From assembly GCF_900102855.1 (NCBI RefSeq), contig NZ_FMWD01000001.1, positions 386,766 to 450,765 on the forward strand: DNA of 64,000 bases, read 5' to 3'. The position numbers were made by a program, and so were the translations under genes. The stretch comes from Thiohalomonas denitrificans. Its GTDB lineage: Bacteria; Pseudomonadota; Gammaproteobacteria; Thiohalomonadales; Thiohalomonadaceae. Positions 26,474 through 37,178 of the stretch are shown piece after piece. The notes beneath the pieces were generated by a model. That model saw nothing but the letters and a program-made list of their open reading frames with translations, ran no database searches and was not told the origin of the DNA. The number at the start of each line of letters is the position of its first letter. Position 1 is the first letter of the stretch.

Positions 26474-29062
26474 TCAGACCGCTGCGGCTTCGCGTCCGAA
26501 GGCCATGCGCCCGTCGACAACATCGATGACGACAGTGTCCCCCGGGCCAAAATGCCCCGAGAGGATCTCCTGCGCCAGCGGGTTTTCCACCTGCTGCTGG
26601 ATGGCCCGCTTCAGTGGGCGTGCCCCATACACCGGGTCGAAACCGGCTTCTGCCAGCCGGTCGAGCGCGGCCGGCGTGAGCCTCATGCCCATGTCTCGGT
26701 CCGCCAGACGCTGGCGCAGATAGTCGACCTGGATATCGGCAATGGCACGGATCTGCTCCCGGGCCAGCGGATGGAAGACCACCACCTCATCGACACGGTT
26801 GATGAATTCGGGCCGGAAGTGCTGCCCGACCACCTCCATCACAGACGACTTCATCTCGTCGTAGTGCTCCTCTCCGGCCATCTCCTGGATCAACTGGGAG
26901 CCGAGGTTCGAGGTCATCACCACCACCGTGTTGCGAAAATCGACGGTACGACCATGGCCGTCGGTCAGGCGACCATCTTCCAGCACCTGAAGCAGGATGT
27001 TGAAGACATCGGGATGCGCCTTCTCGATCTCATCCATAAGGATCACCGAATAGGGCTTGCGACGCACATGCTCGGTCAGGTAGCCGCCCTCTTCATAGCC
27101 GACGTAGCCCGGCGGCGCGCCAATCAGCCGGGCCACCGAGTGCCGCTCCATGAACTCCGACATGTCGATGCGAACCATGGCATCCTCGGTATCGAACAGG
27201 AACGCAGCCAGGGCCTTGCACAGTTCGGTCTTGCCGACGCCGGTGGGTCCGAGAAAGAGAAATGAACCGTTTGGCCGGTTGGGATCGGAAAGGCCGGCCC
27301 GCGAGCGGCGAATGGCATTGGCGACAGCGGTGATCGCCTCGTCCTGGCCCACCACCCGGGTATGGAGCATCTCCTCCATTTTCAGCAGCTTTTCCCGCTC
27401 GCCCTCCAGCATCCGGGTCATGGGAATACCGGTCCACTTGGAGACCACTTCGGCGATCTCCTCCTCGGTAACCCTGTTGCGCAGCAGCCTGGTTTCCTGC
27501 ACCTCGGCCACCTGGGCGCTCTCCAGGGATTTCTCCAGGTCCGGGATACGTCCATACTGCAATTCCGACATGCGTGCCAGATCGCCGGCACGACGCGCCG
27601 TTTCCAGTTCCAGGCGTGCCCGCTCCAGCTCTTCCTTGATGTGCTGTGCACCCTGCAGCGCCGCCTTTTCCGATTTCCAGATCTCGTCCAGGTCGCCGTA
27701 CTCCCTTTCGAGCCGGGCAATCTCATCCTCGATGTGCTGCAGGCGCTTCTTGGAGGCCTCGTCGGACTCCTTGGCCAGTGCCTCACGCTCGATCTTGAAC
27801 TGGATCAGCTTGCGTTCGAGCCGATCCATCTCCTCGGGCTTGGAGTCGATCTCCATACGGATGCGCGAGGCCGCCTCATCGATGAGATCGATGGCCTTGT
27901 CCGGGAGTTGCCGGTCGCTAATGTAGCGGTGGGAGAGCGTCGCGGCGGATACGATCGCCGGATCCGTAATCTCCACCCCGTGATGGACTTCATATTTCTC
28001 TTTCAGCCCGCGCAGGATGGCGATGGTGTCCTCGACGCTGGGTTCATCGACCAGCGCCTTCTGGAAGCGTCGCTCGAGCGCCGCATCCTTTTCGATGTGT
28101 TGCCGGTATTCATCAAGCGTGGTGGCGCCGACGCAGTGCAGTTCACCGCGGGCCAGGGCCGGCTTAAGCATATTGCCGGCATCGACGGAACCCTCGGCCT
28201 TGCCGGCCCCCACCATGGTGTGGATCTCGTCGATGAACAGGATGATGTTGCCCTCCTGCTTGGCGATATCGTTCAGTACCGCCTTCAGGCGCTCCTCGAA
28301 TTCCCCGCGGTACTTGGCACCGGCGATCAGGGCCGCCATGTCCAGAGAGAGCAGGCGCTTGCCCTTTAGCCCCTCAGGCACCTCGCCGTTAACGATGCGC
28401 TGCGCCAGCCCCTCGACGATTGCGGTCTTGCCGACACCCGGCTCACCGATCAGCACCGGGTTGTTCTTGGTGCGCCGCTGCAGCACCTGGGTCACGCGAC
28501 GGATCTCGTCATCGCGGCCAATCACGGGGTCGAGCTTGCCCTGTTCGGCTCGCTCGGTGAGATCGACCGTGTACTTCTCCAGTGCCTGGCGCTGCTCCTC
28601 GGCATTCGGATCATCGACACTCTGTCCACCCCGCAGCTTGTCGATGGCCTGCTCCAGAGCACCTTTACTGGCGCCTTCCTTGCGGAGCAACTGGCCCAGC
28701 TGGCCCCGATCTTCGACAGCCGCAAGCACAAACAGCTCGCTGGAGATGTAGCCATCCTTGCGCTGCTGGGCGAGCTTATCGGTCTGGTTCAGCAGGCGCC
28801 CGGTGTCGTTGGAGATGTGCACATCGCCGCCGGTGCCCTCGACCCGGGGCATCCGCTCCAGGGCCTCTCCGAGCCGCGAACGCAGGCTGTTGGCGTTGAC
28901 GCCCGCCTCACTGAGCAAATGGCGTGTGGTGCCTCCCTCCTGGTCCATGAGGGCATTCAGCACATGCTCCGGCTCGATATATTGATGGTCGCGTCCGACC
29001 GCAATGCTCTGGGCGTCTGCCAGCGCGGTCTGGAACTTGGTGGTCAGCTTGTCCATTCGCAT
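26474..29062 (-). CDS. clpB: ATP-dependent disaggregase ClpB
   Basis: 862 residues, full length. The N-terminal Clp repeat domain spans 1-145. The first AAA+ module has Walker A GEPGVGKT at 206-213, the coiled-coil middle domain runs from about 405 to 525, and the second module has GPTGVGKT at 605-612. ClpB threads aggregated proteins through its hexamer with DnaK help. The ATG at 29062 (MRMDKLT) has CAGGGGG about 9 bases upstream and is preferred to 29056. A heat-shock type promoter lies 47-75 bp upstream. Confidence 0.97.
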   Translation of the reverse strand: MRMDKLTTKFQTALADAQSIAVGRDHQYIEPEHVLNALMDQEGGTTRHLLSEAGVNANSLRSRLGEALERMPRVEGTGGDVHISNDTGRLLNQTDKLAQQRKDGYISSELFVLAAVEDRGQLGQLLRKEGASKGALEQAIDKLRGGQSVDDPNAEEQRQALEKYTVDLTERAEQGKLDPVIGRDDEIRRVTQVLQRRTKNNPVLIGEPGVGKTAIVEGLAQRIVNGEVPEGLKGKRLLSLDMAALIAGAKYRGEFEERLKAVLNDIAKQEGNIILFIDEIHTMVGAGKAEGSVDAGNMLKPALARGELHCVGATTLDEYRQHIEKDAALERRFQKALVDEPSVEDTIAILRGLKEKYEVHHGVEITDPAIVSAATLSHRYISDRQLPDKAIDLIDEAASRIRMEIDSKPEEMDRLERKLIQFKIEREALAKESDEASKKRLQHIEDEIARLEREYGDLDEIWKSEKAALQGAQHIKEELERARLELETARRAGDLARMSELQYGRIPDLEKSLESAQVAEVQETRLLRNRVTEEEIAEVVSKWTGIPMTRMLEGEREKLLKMEEMLHTRVVGQDEAITAVANAIRRSRAGLSDPNRPNGSFLFLGPTGVGKTELCKALAAFLFDTEDAMVRIDMSEFMERHSVARLIGAPPGYVGYEEGGYLTEHVRRKPYSVILMDEIEKAHPDVFNILLQVLEDGRLTDGHGRTVDFRNTVVVMTSNLGSQLIQEMAGEEHYDEMKSSVMEVVGQHFRPEFINRVDEVVVFHPLAREQIRAIADIQVDYLRQRLADRDMGMRLTPAALDRLAEAGFDPVYGARPLKRAIQQQVENPLAQEILSGHFGPGDTVVIDVVDGRMAFGREAAAV

Positions 29063-29108
29063 CGGACAAATACCCCCTGAATTTTTAAGTGGTTTGCAAT
29101 TACCCGAT

Positions 29109-29137
29109 AAATGGGGCAGGAAGAGAGGAAAATCAAT
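29109..29137 (-). promoter_or_regulatory. Predicted sigma-32 heat-shock promoter of clpB
   Basis: Read on the minus strand, ATTGATT (29131-29137) stands 14 bases before CCCCATTT (29109-29116). The latter is a perfect match to the sigma-32 -10 consensus CCCCATnT; the -35 matches CTTGAAA in four of seven positions. Spacing fits, and clpB is a classic member of this regulon. Confidence 0.6.
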
Positions 29138-29176
29138 GCGGGGTCGAGAATGGGGTGATCAAGCGCTTGTAGCCGT

Positions 29177-29824
29177 TCAGAGTGTCGCGGCAATAGCAGA
29201 AAGCGGGTCCGGGGCCATCCCGATGGATTCGTACACGGCATCTAGGCAGGTCGAGGCATCGCCGGAACAGGTGATCGGCGGATGCGCGAAAACCCGGATA
29301 CGGCTGCGACGCAACAGCGCCGACACGATACGTCCCTCTCCCGCTATGCCCTCGATATGCAGCGGATAGATGGGACACCCGGCGAGCTGTGCCAGTTTCC
29401 ATACACCGCGTTTCAGGGGCGGACGCTTGTCGCCGGTATGGATTCCGCCTTCGGGAAACAGTGCCACCACTTCTCCCGACTGCAGCGCCTTGACGGCCTC
29501 CCGAAAGGCCCTCTCCGGTCGACCGGCCCGATCCACGGGAATGCAACCGACGGCCTTGAACAGCGCCCTCAGGCCCAGTCGCTCGTACTCCTCCTTGGCG
29601 ATCAGAAAGCGCAGAGGACGCGGACTGGCAGCGATCATGACCAGCGGGTCCAGCCCGGAAAGATGATTGGCCACCACCAGGGCCGGTCCCTCCGCCGGCA
29701 GCGGCACCGGATCGGCCTGCATGCGATGATAGCCACGGCAGAAGGCGCTGTTGAGCCGGTCGATCGCATTCAGCCAGCGGGCTCCCCAGTCGGGCCGAAC
29801 CACCTGTGAGACTCCCTCGGGCAT
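29177..29824 (-). CDS. PlsC-type 1-acyl-glycerol-3-phosphate acyltransferase family protein
   Basis: 215 residues from ATG 29824; a TTG at 29836 that overlaps the def stop is an alternative start. The acyltransferase box NHLSGLD (53-59) gives the catalytic H54-x4-D59, and FPEGGI near 127 is the substrate-binding motif. It should transfer acyl groups to a lysophospholipid at the inner membrane. It has no clear membrane helix, unlike many PlsC enzymes. It lies at the end of a GcvR-like/def operon. Confidence 0.8.
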   Translation of the reverse strand: MPEGVSQVVRPDWGARWLNAIDRLNSAFCRGYHRMQADPVPLPAEGPALVVANHLSGLDPLVMIAASPRPLRFLIAKEEYERLGLRALFKAVGCIPVDRAGRPERAFREAVKALQSGEVVALFPEGGIHTGDKRPPLKRGVWKLAQLAGCPIYPLHIEGIAGEGRIVSALLRRSRIRVFAHPPITCSGDASTCLDAVYESIGMAPDPLSAIAATL

Positions 29825-29832
29825 GTTCGAAC

Positions 29833-30360
29833 TCAAGCAGTTTTGCTCTTCTTCGGTTTCTGGTAGCTCTTGCGCCGGAACAGGTCGTTGCGGCGGCTGA
29901 CCAGCCGATCCAGGAACAGCAGCCCGTCCAGGTGATCGACCTCATGCTGGACCGCCTTCGCCTCGAAGCCCTCAAAGCGATACTCCTGCGGCTCGCCACC
30001 GCGGTCCAGTGCGCTGACACTGACCCGTTCGGCACGAATCACATTGCCCGTGTAATCAGGCACCGACATGCAGCCTTCGCGACCCACCTCCATACCCTCC
30101 CACTCGATGATCTCCGGATTGATCAGGAACAGACGGCCGTGATTGGGGACCGGTTTGCGCGCCTTGGAGCAGTCCACGATGGCGATACGCTGCAGCCGGT
30201 CCACCTGGGGAGCGGCAATGCCGACACCACCGGGGCCTGCGTCCATGGTCTCTTCCAGATCGGAAAGAAAGGCCTGCAGCTCCTCGTCGAAGCGATCGAC
30301 CGGTTCGGCGATGCGCTTCAGGCGTTCATCGGGATAGGTCAGAATGTCCAGGATGGCCAT
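29833..30360 (-). CDS. def: Peptide deformylase
   Basis: 175 residues. The three deformylase motifs are present: GVGIAAPQ (45-52), EGCMSVP (95-101) with metal ligand C97, and QHEVDHLDG (138-146) with H139, catalytic E140 and H143. It removes the formyl group from new N-terminal methionines. It does not lie next to fmt, so this may be a second copy; the Ser before Val in the Cys motif is normal. The GcvR-like gene ends 6 bp upstream. Confidence 0.93.
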   Translation of the reverse strand: MAILDILTYPDERLKRIAEPVDRFDEELQAFLSDLEETMDAGPGGVGIAAPQVDRLQRIAIVDCSKARKPVPNHGRLFLINPEIIEWEGMEVGREGCMSVPDYTGNVIRAERVSVSALDRGGEPQEYRFEGFEAKAVQHEVDHLDGLLFLDRLVSRRNDLFRRKSYQKPKKSKTA

Positions 30361-30366
30361 CTCTCC

Positions 30367-30888
30367 TCACCCGATCATGGTCTGGACAGGGGTCAGGCGC
30401 GCCTCGACGCCGCCTTCGGTCACGATCTCCAGCGCCGACTGCAGTGCCTCGACGCCCTCGGCGGCGTGGCCCTCAATGGTCATGACGTAAATCGGTTCGG
30501 CCTCGCTACCCGCCACATCCGACTCGAAGTCGAGGATATGCAGGCCTGCTTCCGCCAGGGCGCCGGTCACCCGGGCGACAATACCGGCCTTGTCGGCGCC
30601 ATAGACGGTGATGCGCACATCCGGCTCCAGATGCTGATGCAGATGGCCTTCGATACGGTCGACGTGGTGATGCAGGTCCATCGACTCCGCCACCGGGGCG
30701 ACCAACTCATCCAGCTGACGGGTGCGACCTTCGAACTCGACCATCAACATGATGGTGAAATTGCCGCCCAACCGCATCATTGAGGCCTCCCCCAGATTGC
30801 AGCCCCCCTCGAACAGCGCCGAAGTGAGGTGGGCGACGATTCCCGGTCGATCCTTTCCGACCAGGGTCAGCATGTACCAGTGTTTCAT
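30367..30888 (-). CDS. GcvR-like protein with two ACT domains
   Basis: 173 residues made of two ACT domains: residues 5-80 (LVGKDRPGIVAHLTSAL) and 92-170 (VYGADKAGIVARVTGAL). ACT pairs of this type occur in the glycine cleavage regulator GcvR and related amino-acid sensing proteins. No DNA-binding or catalytic domain is present. The gene heads a run with def and a plsC-like gene with tight spacing. The ligand is unknown. Confidence 0.75.
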   Translation of the reverse strand: MKHWYMLTLVGKDRPGIVAHLTSALFEGGCNLGEASMMRLGGNFTIMLMVEFEGRTRQLDELVAPVAESMDLHHHVDRIEGHLHQHLEPDVRITVYGADKAGIVARVTGALAEAGLHILDFESDVAGSEAEPIYVMTIEGHAAEGVEALQSALEIVTEGGVEARLTPVQTMIG

Positions 30889-30925
30889 CTCAATTCCTCA
30901 GAATAACGTGGGCTAACCCGGATTT

Positions 30926-31115
30926 CTCACCGCAAAGACGCAAAGGGCGCAAAGCAAATGATTGCAAAAGCAATTCACCACAGTAGTCAGCATTTGCCGG
31001 TGACACCCAGTTTTGCCGCATACCCCGATAAGCCACGGACTACTTTGCGCTCTTGGCGTCTTCGCCTACATGGATGTAGGTGAGGGGCGTGAGCAGGAGC
31101 GGAAGCTTTGCGGTT
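30926..31115. repeat. Interspersed repeat family A, copy 4
   Basis: It is the best-preserved long copy: left end CACCGCAAAGACGCAAAGG, right half CTTTGCGCTCTTGGCGTCTT, then the insert CGCCTACATGGATGTAGGTG..., then GAAGCTTTGCGGT. It fills the gap between the GcvR-like and ZIP genes. Confidence 0.8.
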
Positions 31116-31124
31116 AATGCTTTT

Positions 31125-31910
31125 TCAATGGGCCACACCGTGGGCCCAGTAAATCACCACCACGCCAAGACCGATCGCAACGATCTGCTCCACGATGGCC
31201 CGGGGCTCGAACCGGGCGTGCAATCCCGGAATCAGGTCGGCCACGGCGATGTAGATAAAGCTGGCGGCGGCCACCACGAGGACATAGGGCAGCAGACCCT
31301 CTGTCGCTCCCAGGGCAAAATAGGCCAGCACAGCGCCCAGCAGGGTCGTGCTCCCGGAGAGGATATTCAGAAGCAGTGCCCGCAAGCGGCTGCGCCCACT
31401 GCCCAGAAGCACCGCAAAATCGCCGAGCTCCTGCGGGACCTCGTGCGCGGCGACCGCCAGACTGGTGGCAATACCCAGGCCGATGTCAGTCAGGAACGCC
31501 GCAGCGATTAACACTCCGTCGACGAAATTGTGCAGCGCGTCGCCAAAGAGCACGAGAATACCGGGAGATCTCCCTATCTGGCCAGTCCCGGCACCCTCGA
31601 CAGCGTGGGCATGACGGGTGCCGACGTGGCAGTGCCGCCAGAGTACGAATTTTTCCAGCAGGAAAAAACCCAACAGACCCAGCAGGGCAGCCAGCATCAG
31701 GCCGTGGGGGTCGACCTCATTGTGAAGAATGGCATCGGGTAGCAGCGCGAGAAAGGCGGCGCCGAGCAGGGCACCGACTGCGAAGCTGATCAGGTGCGGC
31801 ATCGCCCGTTCGCGAAATCCGGCGGGCAGGACCAGGAAAAGCCCCGCAGCCAAAATACTGAAGACACTTCCGACCAGGGAGAAGAGCAGTATCCAGGCCA
31901 GAAGAGGCAT
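31125..31910 (-). CDS. ZIP family metal transporter
   Basis: 261 residues from ATG 31910, which begins a first hydrophobic helix; an upstream in-frame ATG lies inside the pgeF gene. About eight membrane helices are expected. The metal-binding core motifs are present: HNFVDG in helix 4 and AHEVPQELGDF in helix 5. A His-containing cytoplasmic loop (RHCHVGTRHAHAVEG) lies between helices 3 and 4, as is usual. It should import zinc or another divalent metal. Confidence 0.87.
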   Translation of the reverse strand: MPLLAWILLFSLVGSVFSILAAGLFLVLPAGFRERAMPHLISFAVGALLGAAFLALLPDAILHNEVDPHGLMLAALLGLLGFFLLEKFVLWRHCHVGTRHAHAVEGAGTGQIGRSPGILVLFGDALHNFVDGVLIAAAFLTDIGLGIATSLAVAAHEVPQELGDFAVLLGSGRSRLRALLLNILSGSTTLLGAVLAYFALGATEGLLPYVLVVAAASFIYIAVADLIPGLHARFEPRAIVEQIVAIGLGVVVIYWAHGVAH

Positions 31911-31915
31911 GGTGG

Positions 31916-32674
31916 TCAGCCTTCCATCCAAATCAGGGTGGCCATGCGGCCCGTAACCCCGTCCCTTCGATAGGAGTAGAAACGTTCGGTGTCCGTGTAG
32001 GTACAGTAGCCCCCGCCATAGATCCCGCCGACACCGGCGCGTCTCAGCCGTCGGCGCGCCAGCCCATACAGATCCGCCCACCAGCGCCCCGAAGGCGATG
32101 GCCGAAAGGCCTCGCCTGCGCCCGGGTCGGACACCAGAAACGCCTCCCGCACCTCCGGGCCGACCTCAAACGCGTCCGGTCCGATGGCAGGGCCCAGCCA
32201 CACAAGAATCTCTTCGAAGGGCGTATCGAAGGTGTCGAGCGTCGACTCGAGGATGCCCGCCTGCAGTCCTCGCCAACCGGCGTGTGCGGCCGCAATCCGG
32301 GTGCCGGCGCCATCGCAGAACAGCACCGGCAGACAATCGGCGGTCAGCACGGCGCATACACTCTCCGCTGTGTCGGCGTAGATCGCATCCGCCTCGCGAT
32401 CCACCCCCTCCCTGGCAGAAACGACCCGCGTACCGTGTACCTGGCGGAGCCAGATGGGTTCGCCCGGCAGATGCAGCACCCGCCCGAGCCGCCGTCGGTT
32501 TTCGGCCACAGCCCGGGGGTCGTCACCCACGTGGTCGCCCAGATTGAGCGAGTCGTACGGCGGGGCACTCACACCCCCGATGCGGGTGGAGACGGCAGCC
32601 TTGACGCTGGACGGCGCCGGCCAGCCCGGCCGCAGGACCGTAAGCTCTCCGGTGCTTTCCAGGTAATCCGTCAC
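31916..32674 (-). CDS. pgeF: Peptidoglycan editing factor PgeF (YfiH/DUF152)
   Basis: 252 residues from GTG 32674, which overlaps the rluD stop (GTGA). The family residues are visible in [18 protein letters not shown] and [13 protein letters not shown], which supply the His-Cys-His metal site of this laccase-like fold. YfiH removes wrongly incorporated L-Ser from peptidoglycan precursors; older annotation calls it polyphenol oxidase. Its place after rluD is conserved in gammaproteobacteria. Confidence 0.9.
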   Translation of the reverse strand: MTDYLESTGELTVLRPGWPAPSSVKAAVSTRIGGVSAPPYDSLNLGDHVGDDPRAVAENRRRLGRVLHLPGEPIWLRQVHGTRVVSAREGVDREADAIYADTAESVCAVLTADCLPVLFCDGAGTRIAAAHAGWRGLQAGILESTLDTFDTPFEEILVWLGPAIGPDAFEVGPEVREAFLVSDPGAGEAFRPSPSGRWWADLYGLARRRLRRAGVGGIYGGGYCTYTDTERFYSYRRDGVTGRMATLIWMEG

Positions 32675-33654
32675 GCGCTCTCCTCTTGCTCCGCGTCGTT
32701 TCTCAACACCTCCAGCAACCTGCACATATCGTCCGGAAGTTCCGCCTCCCACTCCATCGGCAAGCCGCTGCCGGGGTGTTCCAGTCCAAGCCTGCCGGCA
32801 TGTAGCGCCTGTCGATGAAACCCGCGGAGTACCTGGCGCAGGTCCTCCGAACAGCCTTTGGGCAGCTTGAGACGTCCCCCGTAGACCGGATCCCCCACCA
32901 ATGGATAGCGGATGTGCGCCATGTGTACCCGGATCTGATGGGTGCGACCGGTCTCCAGGCGGACCCTGATATCAGTGTGGCCCCGAAACCGCTCGACCAC
33001 CCGATAATGGGTCACTGCCGGCTTGCCGTTGGGGGTCACGGCCATTCGCTTGCGATCGACGGCGTGCCGGCCGATGGGCGCGTCGACCGTGCCGCCGCCG
33101 GTCATGACACCGGCAACCACGGCGCGGTATTCGCGCGTCATGCTGCGCGCCTGCAACTGGGCGACCAGGGCCGTCTGGGCCTGCAGCGTACGGGCCACGA
33201 CCAGCAGTCCGCTGGTCTCCTTGTCGAGACGGTGCACGATTCCCGCCCGCGGCACCGACGCCAGCTCCGGGGCGTGGTGCAGCAGGGCGTTGAGCAGGGT
33301 CCCGGCGCGATTGCCGACCGCCGGATGAACCACCAGGCCGGCCGGCTTGTTGAGCACGATGAGCTGTTCATCCTCGTAGCGGATATCGAGTGGAATCGCT
33401 TCCGCCTCCCAGCGCTGCTCGGGCACCACGACCGGCTCGAGATCGATCTGCTCGATCCCCTGCAACTTGTCCTTGGGACGCATCGGTTTTCCGTCTACCC
33501 GCACGCGCCCCTCTTTCACCCACTGCTGGAGACGGGAGCGGGAATACTCCGGGAAGAGTTCCGCGAGCACCTGGTCGAGTCGGCGGCCGGCCGATTCCAG
33601 GGGAACCGCCACCCGTCTCGGTGACTCATCTTGTTTCATTCGTTCATGACCCAC
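32671..33654 (-). CDS. rluD: 23S rRNA pseudouridine synthase RluD
   Basis: 327 residues. The S4 RNA-binding domain covers about 15-75 ([19 protein letters not shown]), and the catalytic domain has [15 protein letters not shown] with the nucleophile D144. RluD makes three pseudouridines in helix 69 of 23S rRNA. The start may instead be the ATG at 33639, which removes five residues and has GTGGGT at better spacing. It diverges from bamD, as in E. coli (rluD/bamD). Confidence 0.93.
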   Translation of the reverse strand: MGHERMKQDESPRRVAVPLESAGRRLDQVLAELFPEYSRSRLQQWVKEGRVRVDGKPMRPKDKLQGIEQIDLEPVVVPEQRWEAEAIPLDIRYEDEQLIVLNKPAGLVVHPAVGNRAGTLLNALLHHAPELASVPRAGIVHRLDKETSGLLVVARTLQAQTALVAQLQARSMTREYRAVVAGVMTGGGTVDAPIGRHAVDRKRMAVTPNGKPAVTHYRVVERFRGHTDIRVRLETGRTHQIRVHMAHIRYPLVGDPVYGGRLKLPKGCSEDLRQVLRGFHRQALHAGRLGLEHPGSGLPMEWEAELPDDMCRLLEVLRNDAEQEESA

Positions 33655-33696
33655 GGTTATACTTCTTAACTTGGATATCCATAAAAATGAGTCGAG

Positions 33697-34464
33697 ATGC
33701 GCATTTTCACGCTTTTACCCCTCCTCGTCCTGCTTCTGACCGCAGGCTGTGCCGGCCTCCCGGAGGCCGATGAGACCGCCGACTGGAGTGCCAGCGAGAT
33801 TTACGAAAAGGCCAAAGCCGCCCTGGACAACGGCAACTATGAACAGGCGCTGGGCCTCTACAGTAAGCTCGAGGCCCGCTATCCCTACGGGCGCTTCGCC
33901 CAGCAGGCGCAACTCGAAACCATCTACGCCCATTACGAAGCGGACGAGCCTGAAGCGGCCATTGCGGCGGCGGATCGCTTTATCAAACTCCACCCCCGTC
34001 ATCCGAACGTGGATTATGCCTACTACATGCGCGGGCTGGCCAGTTTCGATATCGGCGGTGGCTTCCTGGAGCGATTCTTTCCCAGTGATCCGGCGGAACG
34101 CGACCCTGCACGGGCTCGCGAGGCATTTCGACACTTCCGGGAGCTGACCACGAAGTTCCCCGAGAGCCGCTATGCAGAGGACGCCATCAAGCGCATGGCC
34201 TACCTGCGCAATAATCTGGCACGCCATGAAATCCAGGTAGCCCAATACTACATGAGGCGGGATGCCTACCTGGCCGCCGTTGAGCGCGCGCGCTATGTGC
34301 TGGAGAGCTACGAATCCACACCCGCCGTTCCGGATGCGCTGGGGATCATGGTCACCGCCTACCGCGCGATGGACATGCCGAAACTGGCCGATGATGCCTT
34401 GCGGGTACTGCGCCAGAACTACCCTGAACACAGGGTCACCACACAGCTGGAAAAGGACAACTGA
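33697..34464 (+). CDS. bamD: Outer membrane assembly lipoprotein BamD
   Basis: 255 residues. The signal peptide ends with LLLTAGC, so C18 is lipidated. The rest is tetratricopeptide-like helices, with recognisable [36 protein letters not shown] and [14 protein letters not shown] units. BamD is an essential part of the beta-barrel assembly machine at the inner face of the outer membrane and contacts BamA. Its divergent pairing with rluD supports the call. Confidence 0.95.
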   Translation: MRIFTLLPLLVLLLTAGCAGLPEADETADWSASEIYEKAKAALDNGNYEQALGLYSKLEARYPYGRFAQQAQLETIYAHYEADEPEAAIAAADRFIKLHPRHPNVDYAYYMRGLASFDIGGGFLERFFPSDPAERDPARAREAFRHFRELTTKFPESRYAEDAIKRMAYLRNNLARHEIQVAQYYMRRDAYLAAVERARYVLESYESTPAVPDALGIMVTAYRAMDMPKLADDALRVLRQNYPEHRVTTQLEKDN

Positions 34465-34473
34465 GGCAAATCT

Positions 34474-34995
34474 ATGTGGGATTTCTTCGAAACCGTGCGC
34501 CATCGCCACTCGGTGCGACGCTTCCGTAGCGATATGCCGGTCGAGCGGGAAAAGCTGCACGCCGTCCTCGAGATGGCCAGCGCCGCTCCCTCGGCAGGAG
34601 ACCTCCAGGCCTACCGCATCGTAATCGTTTCCAGCGATGAGGGCAGAAGAACCCTGAGCCGCGTCGCCGGTGATCAGACCTTTCTCGCCGAGACATCGGC
34701 CTGCCTGGTGTTCTGTGCCGACCCGCTGCGTTCAGCCACCCAGTATGGGGAGCGGGGGCGGGAGTTGTATGCCGTGCAGGATGCAACCATCGCCGCCACC
34801 TACGCACAACTCGCCACCGTGGCCGCAGGCCTCGGCTCCACCTGGGTGGGCTCTTTCGATGAAAAAGCGCTGGTGGAAGGCCTGAAACTCGAGGCGAGCC
34901 TCCGGCCCGTGGCCATTCTGGCGGTCGGTTACCCGGCCGAGTGGCCGGATCCGACCCCGCGACGCCATCTCGACGAGATGGTCGAATATCGCTGA
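34474..34995 (+). CDS. Nitroreductase family FMN protein
   Basis: 173 residues. The N-terminal RHRHSVRRFRSDMPV and the ASAAPSAGDLQAYRIV segment bind FMN in this family; the C-terminal half holds GLGSTWVGSFDEKALVEGL and the VGYPAE signature. Small nitroreductase-fold proteins reduce quinones, nitro groups or enones with NAD(P)H, but the natural substrate is rarely known. It lies 9 bp after bamD and may be co-transcribed. Confidence 0.85.
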   Translation: MWDFFETVRHRHSVRRFRSDMPVEREKLHAVLEMASAAPSAGDLQAYRIVIVSSDEGRRTLSRVAGDQTFLAETSACLVFCADPLRSATQYGERGRELYAVQDATIAATYAQLATVAAGLGSTWVGSFDEKALVEGLKLEASLRPVAILAVGYPAEWPDPTPRRHLDEMVEYR

Positions 34996-35049
34996 AACTC
35001 GGTTAGCACCGGGGGCGGCCCTCCTTCCGGTGAGCGGCGGCACTGAACA

Positions 35050-35076
35050 GGTAGGAGGCGCGCCCCCGCGGCGATT
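35050..35076. repeat. GC-rich repeat family D, copy 1
   Basis: The 27 bp beginning GGTAGGAGGCGCGCCCCCGC are found exactly, in reverse, at 52505-52531. The flanks (35010-35150) hold further related GGCGGCCCTCCT units and GCGGCGATTTCC, so several degenerate copies are clustered between the nitroreductase and glnB. Confidence 0.65.
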
Positions 35077-35159
35077 TCCGTCACGGACAGCATCGCGCCG
35101 GGGCGGCCCTCCTACCGGGAAATTCCCCGGGCAGGGGGACGCCTCGCGGCGATTTCCCG

Positions 35160-35519
<360 letters not shown>

Positions 35520-35535
35520 TCAAGTGTAGGGTTGT

Positions 35536-37176
35536 TCAATCACGGTAGCCGTTGGTGATCGGGTAACGCCGGTCGCGGCCGAAGGCACGGCAGGTAACGC
35601 GCACGCCCGGCGGCGCCTGCCGGCGCTTGTATTCATTTCGATCGACCATTCTCACGACCCGTTCCACCGCGTCCCGATCATAGCCCTGGCGGACAATATC
35701 GTCGGGGCACAGGTCGCGTTCGACATACATTTCCAAGATGGGATCCAGTACATCATACGCAGGCAGGCTATCGCTGTCCTTCTGATCCGGCGCCAGTTCG
35801 GCAGACGGGGGACGTTCGATGACCCGCTCCGGGATCACCGGACGGAGGCGGTTGCGATAGCGGGCGAGCCGATAGACCAGCGTCTTCGGAACATCCTTGA
35901 GAACGGCAAAACCGCCGGCCATATCCCCGTAAAGTGTGGCATAGCCCACAGCCATTTCACTCTTGTTGCCGGTGGTCAGCACCATCTTGTGCTTTTTGTT
36001 GGAGATCGCCATCAGCAGCACCCCGCGGCAGCGCGCCTGGATGTTCTCCTCGGTCACGTCCGGCTCGGTACCGGCAAACTCGTCCGCCAAACTCGCCAGA
36101 AAGGCATTGAACAGCGGCTCGATCGGGATCGTCCGGCACTCGATGCCGAGCGCCGCGGCTTCCGCCCTGGCATCCTCCACACTCATATCGGCGGTATACC
36201 GGGAGGGCATGGTGACGGCCTCCACCCGTTCCGGGCCAATGGCATCGACGGCGACGGCCAGGGTGAGGGCTGAATCGATGCCTCCGGAAAGGCCTAGCAC
36301 CACACCGGGGAAGCCGTTCTTGTCAATGTAATCGCGCGTACCCAGCACCAGCGCGCCGTAGGCGCTCGCCTCTTCGGACAGCTTCGGTGCGCATTCGGAC
36401 GGCAGCGGCCGGACCGCGTCGCCGATGTCGAAGTCGGCAATCCAGAGCCCCTCTTCAAAGGCCGGGGCGCGCTGCACTACCCGCCCCCCGGCATCCATCA
36501 CGAAGGATTCGCCATCGAAGACCAGTTCATCCTGTCCGCCGACCAGGTTCAGATAGGCAATCGGCAAACCGGTCTCCTCGACCCGTCTCTGTAGCACCCT
36601 CTCCCGCTCATCGCCCTTGGAGAGATGATAGGGAGAGGCGTTGATGTTGATGAGAAGCTGCGCGCCGGCGGCAGCGGCCTGGGCCGCGGGAGCGGGTTGC
36701 CAGATGTCCTCACAAATCGTAATCCCAACCGCGACGCCCTTCACGTTCACCACGCAGGGCTCGTGACCGCCGGTAAAGTAGCGTACCTCGTCGAACACGC
36801 TGTAGTTGGGCAGATGCTGCTTGTGATAGGTCGCGATCAGCTCCCCGTCCCGAAGCAGGGAGGCGGCGTTGTAGAGACCGCCCATGGCCATGGCCGGATA
36901 GCCGAACAGCATATCGATGCCGTGTACCGCGCGCTTAATCTCTTCCAGTCCCTGCAGGACCCGCAACTGAAACCCCTGGCGCATCAGCAGGTCTTCGGGT
37001 GGGTAACCGCAGAGGGCCAGTTCCGGGAACACCACCACATCGGCCTGGAGTTCATCGCGAGCGCGCCCGGCGGCAGCGATGATGCGCTGCACATTGCCGG
37101 CGATGTCGCCGACATGAAAGTCCAGCTGCGCCATCGCAAGCCGAAGCCGCGACCGAGTTGCCACGGTAGCTATCAT
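35536..37176 (-). CDS. nadE: Glutamine-dependent NAD+ synthetase
   Basis: 546 residues with two domains. The N-terminal glutaminase of the nitrilase fold has the catalytic triad E52, K119 and C155 (GITICEDIW). The C-terminal synthetase has the PP-loop SGGIDSA at 297-303. It amidates nicotinic acid adenine dinucleotide to NAD+ using glutamine nitrogen. The sucD gene ends 2 bp upstream, so transcription may run through sucC-sucD-nadE and perhaps glnB. Confidence 0.95.
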   Translation of the reverse strand: MIATVATRSRLRLAMAQLDFHVGDIAGNVQRIIAAAGRARDELQADVVVFPELALCGYPPEDLLMRQGFQLRVLQGLEEIKRAVHGIDMLFGYPAMAMGGLYNAASLLRDGELIATYHKQHLPNYSVFDEVRYFTGGHEPCVVNVKGVAVGITICEDIWQPAPAAQAAAAGAQLLININASPYHLSKGDERERVLQRRVEETGLPIAYLNLVGGQDELVFDGESFVMDAGGRVVQRAPAFEEGLWIADFDIGDAVRPLPSECAPKLSEEASAYGALVLGTRDYIDKNGFPGVVLGLSGGIDSALTLAVAVDAIGPERVEAVTMPSRYTADMSVEDARAEAAALGIECRTIPIEPLFNAFLASLADEFAGTEPDVTEENIQARCRGVLLMAISNKKHKMVLTTGNKSEMAVGYATLYGDMAGGFAVLKDVPKTLVYRLARYRNRLRPVIPERVIERPPSAELAPDQKDSDSLPAYDVLDPILEMYVERDLCPDDIVRQGYDRDAVERVVRMVDRNEYKRRQAPPGVRVTCRAFGRDRRYPITNGYRD

Positions 37177-37178
37177 CG

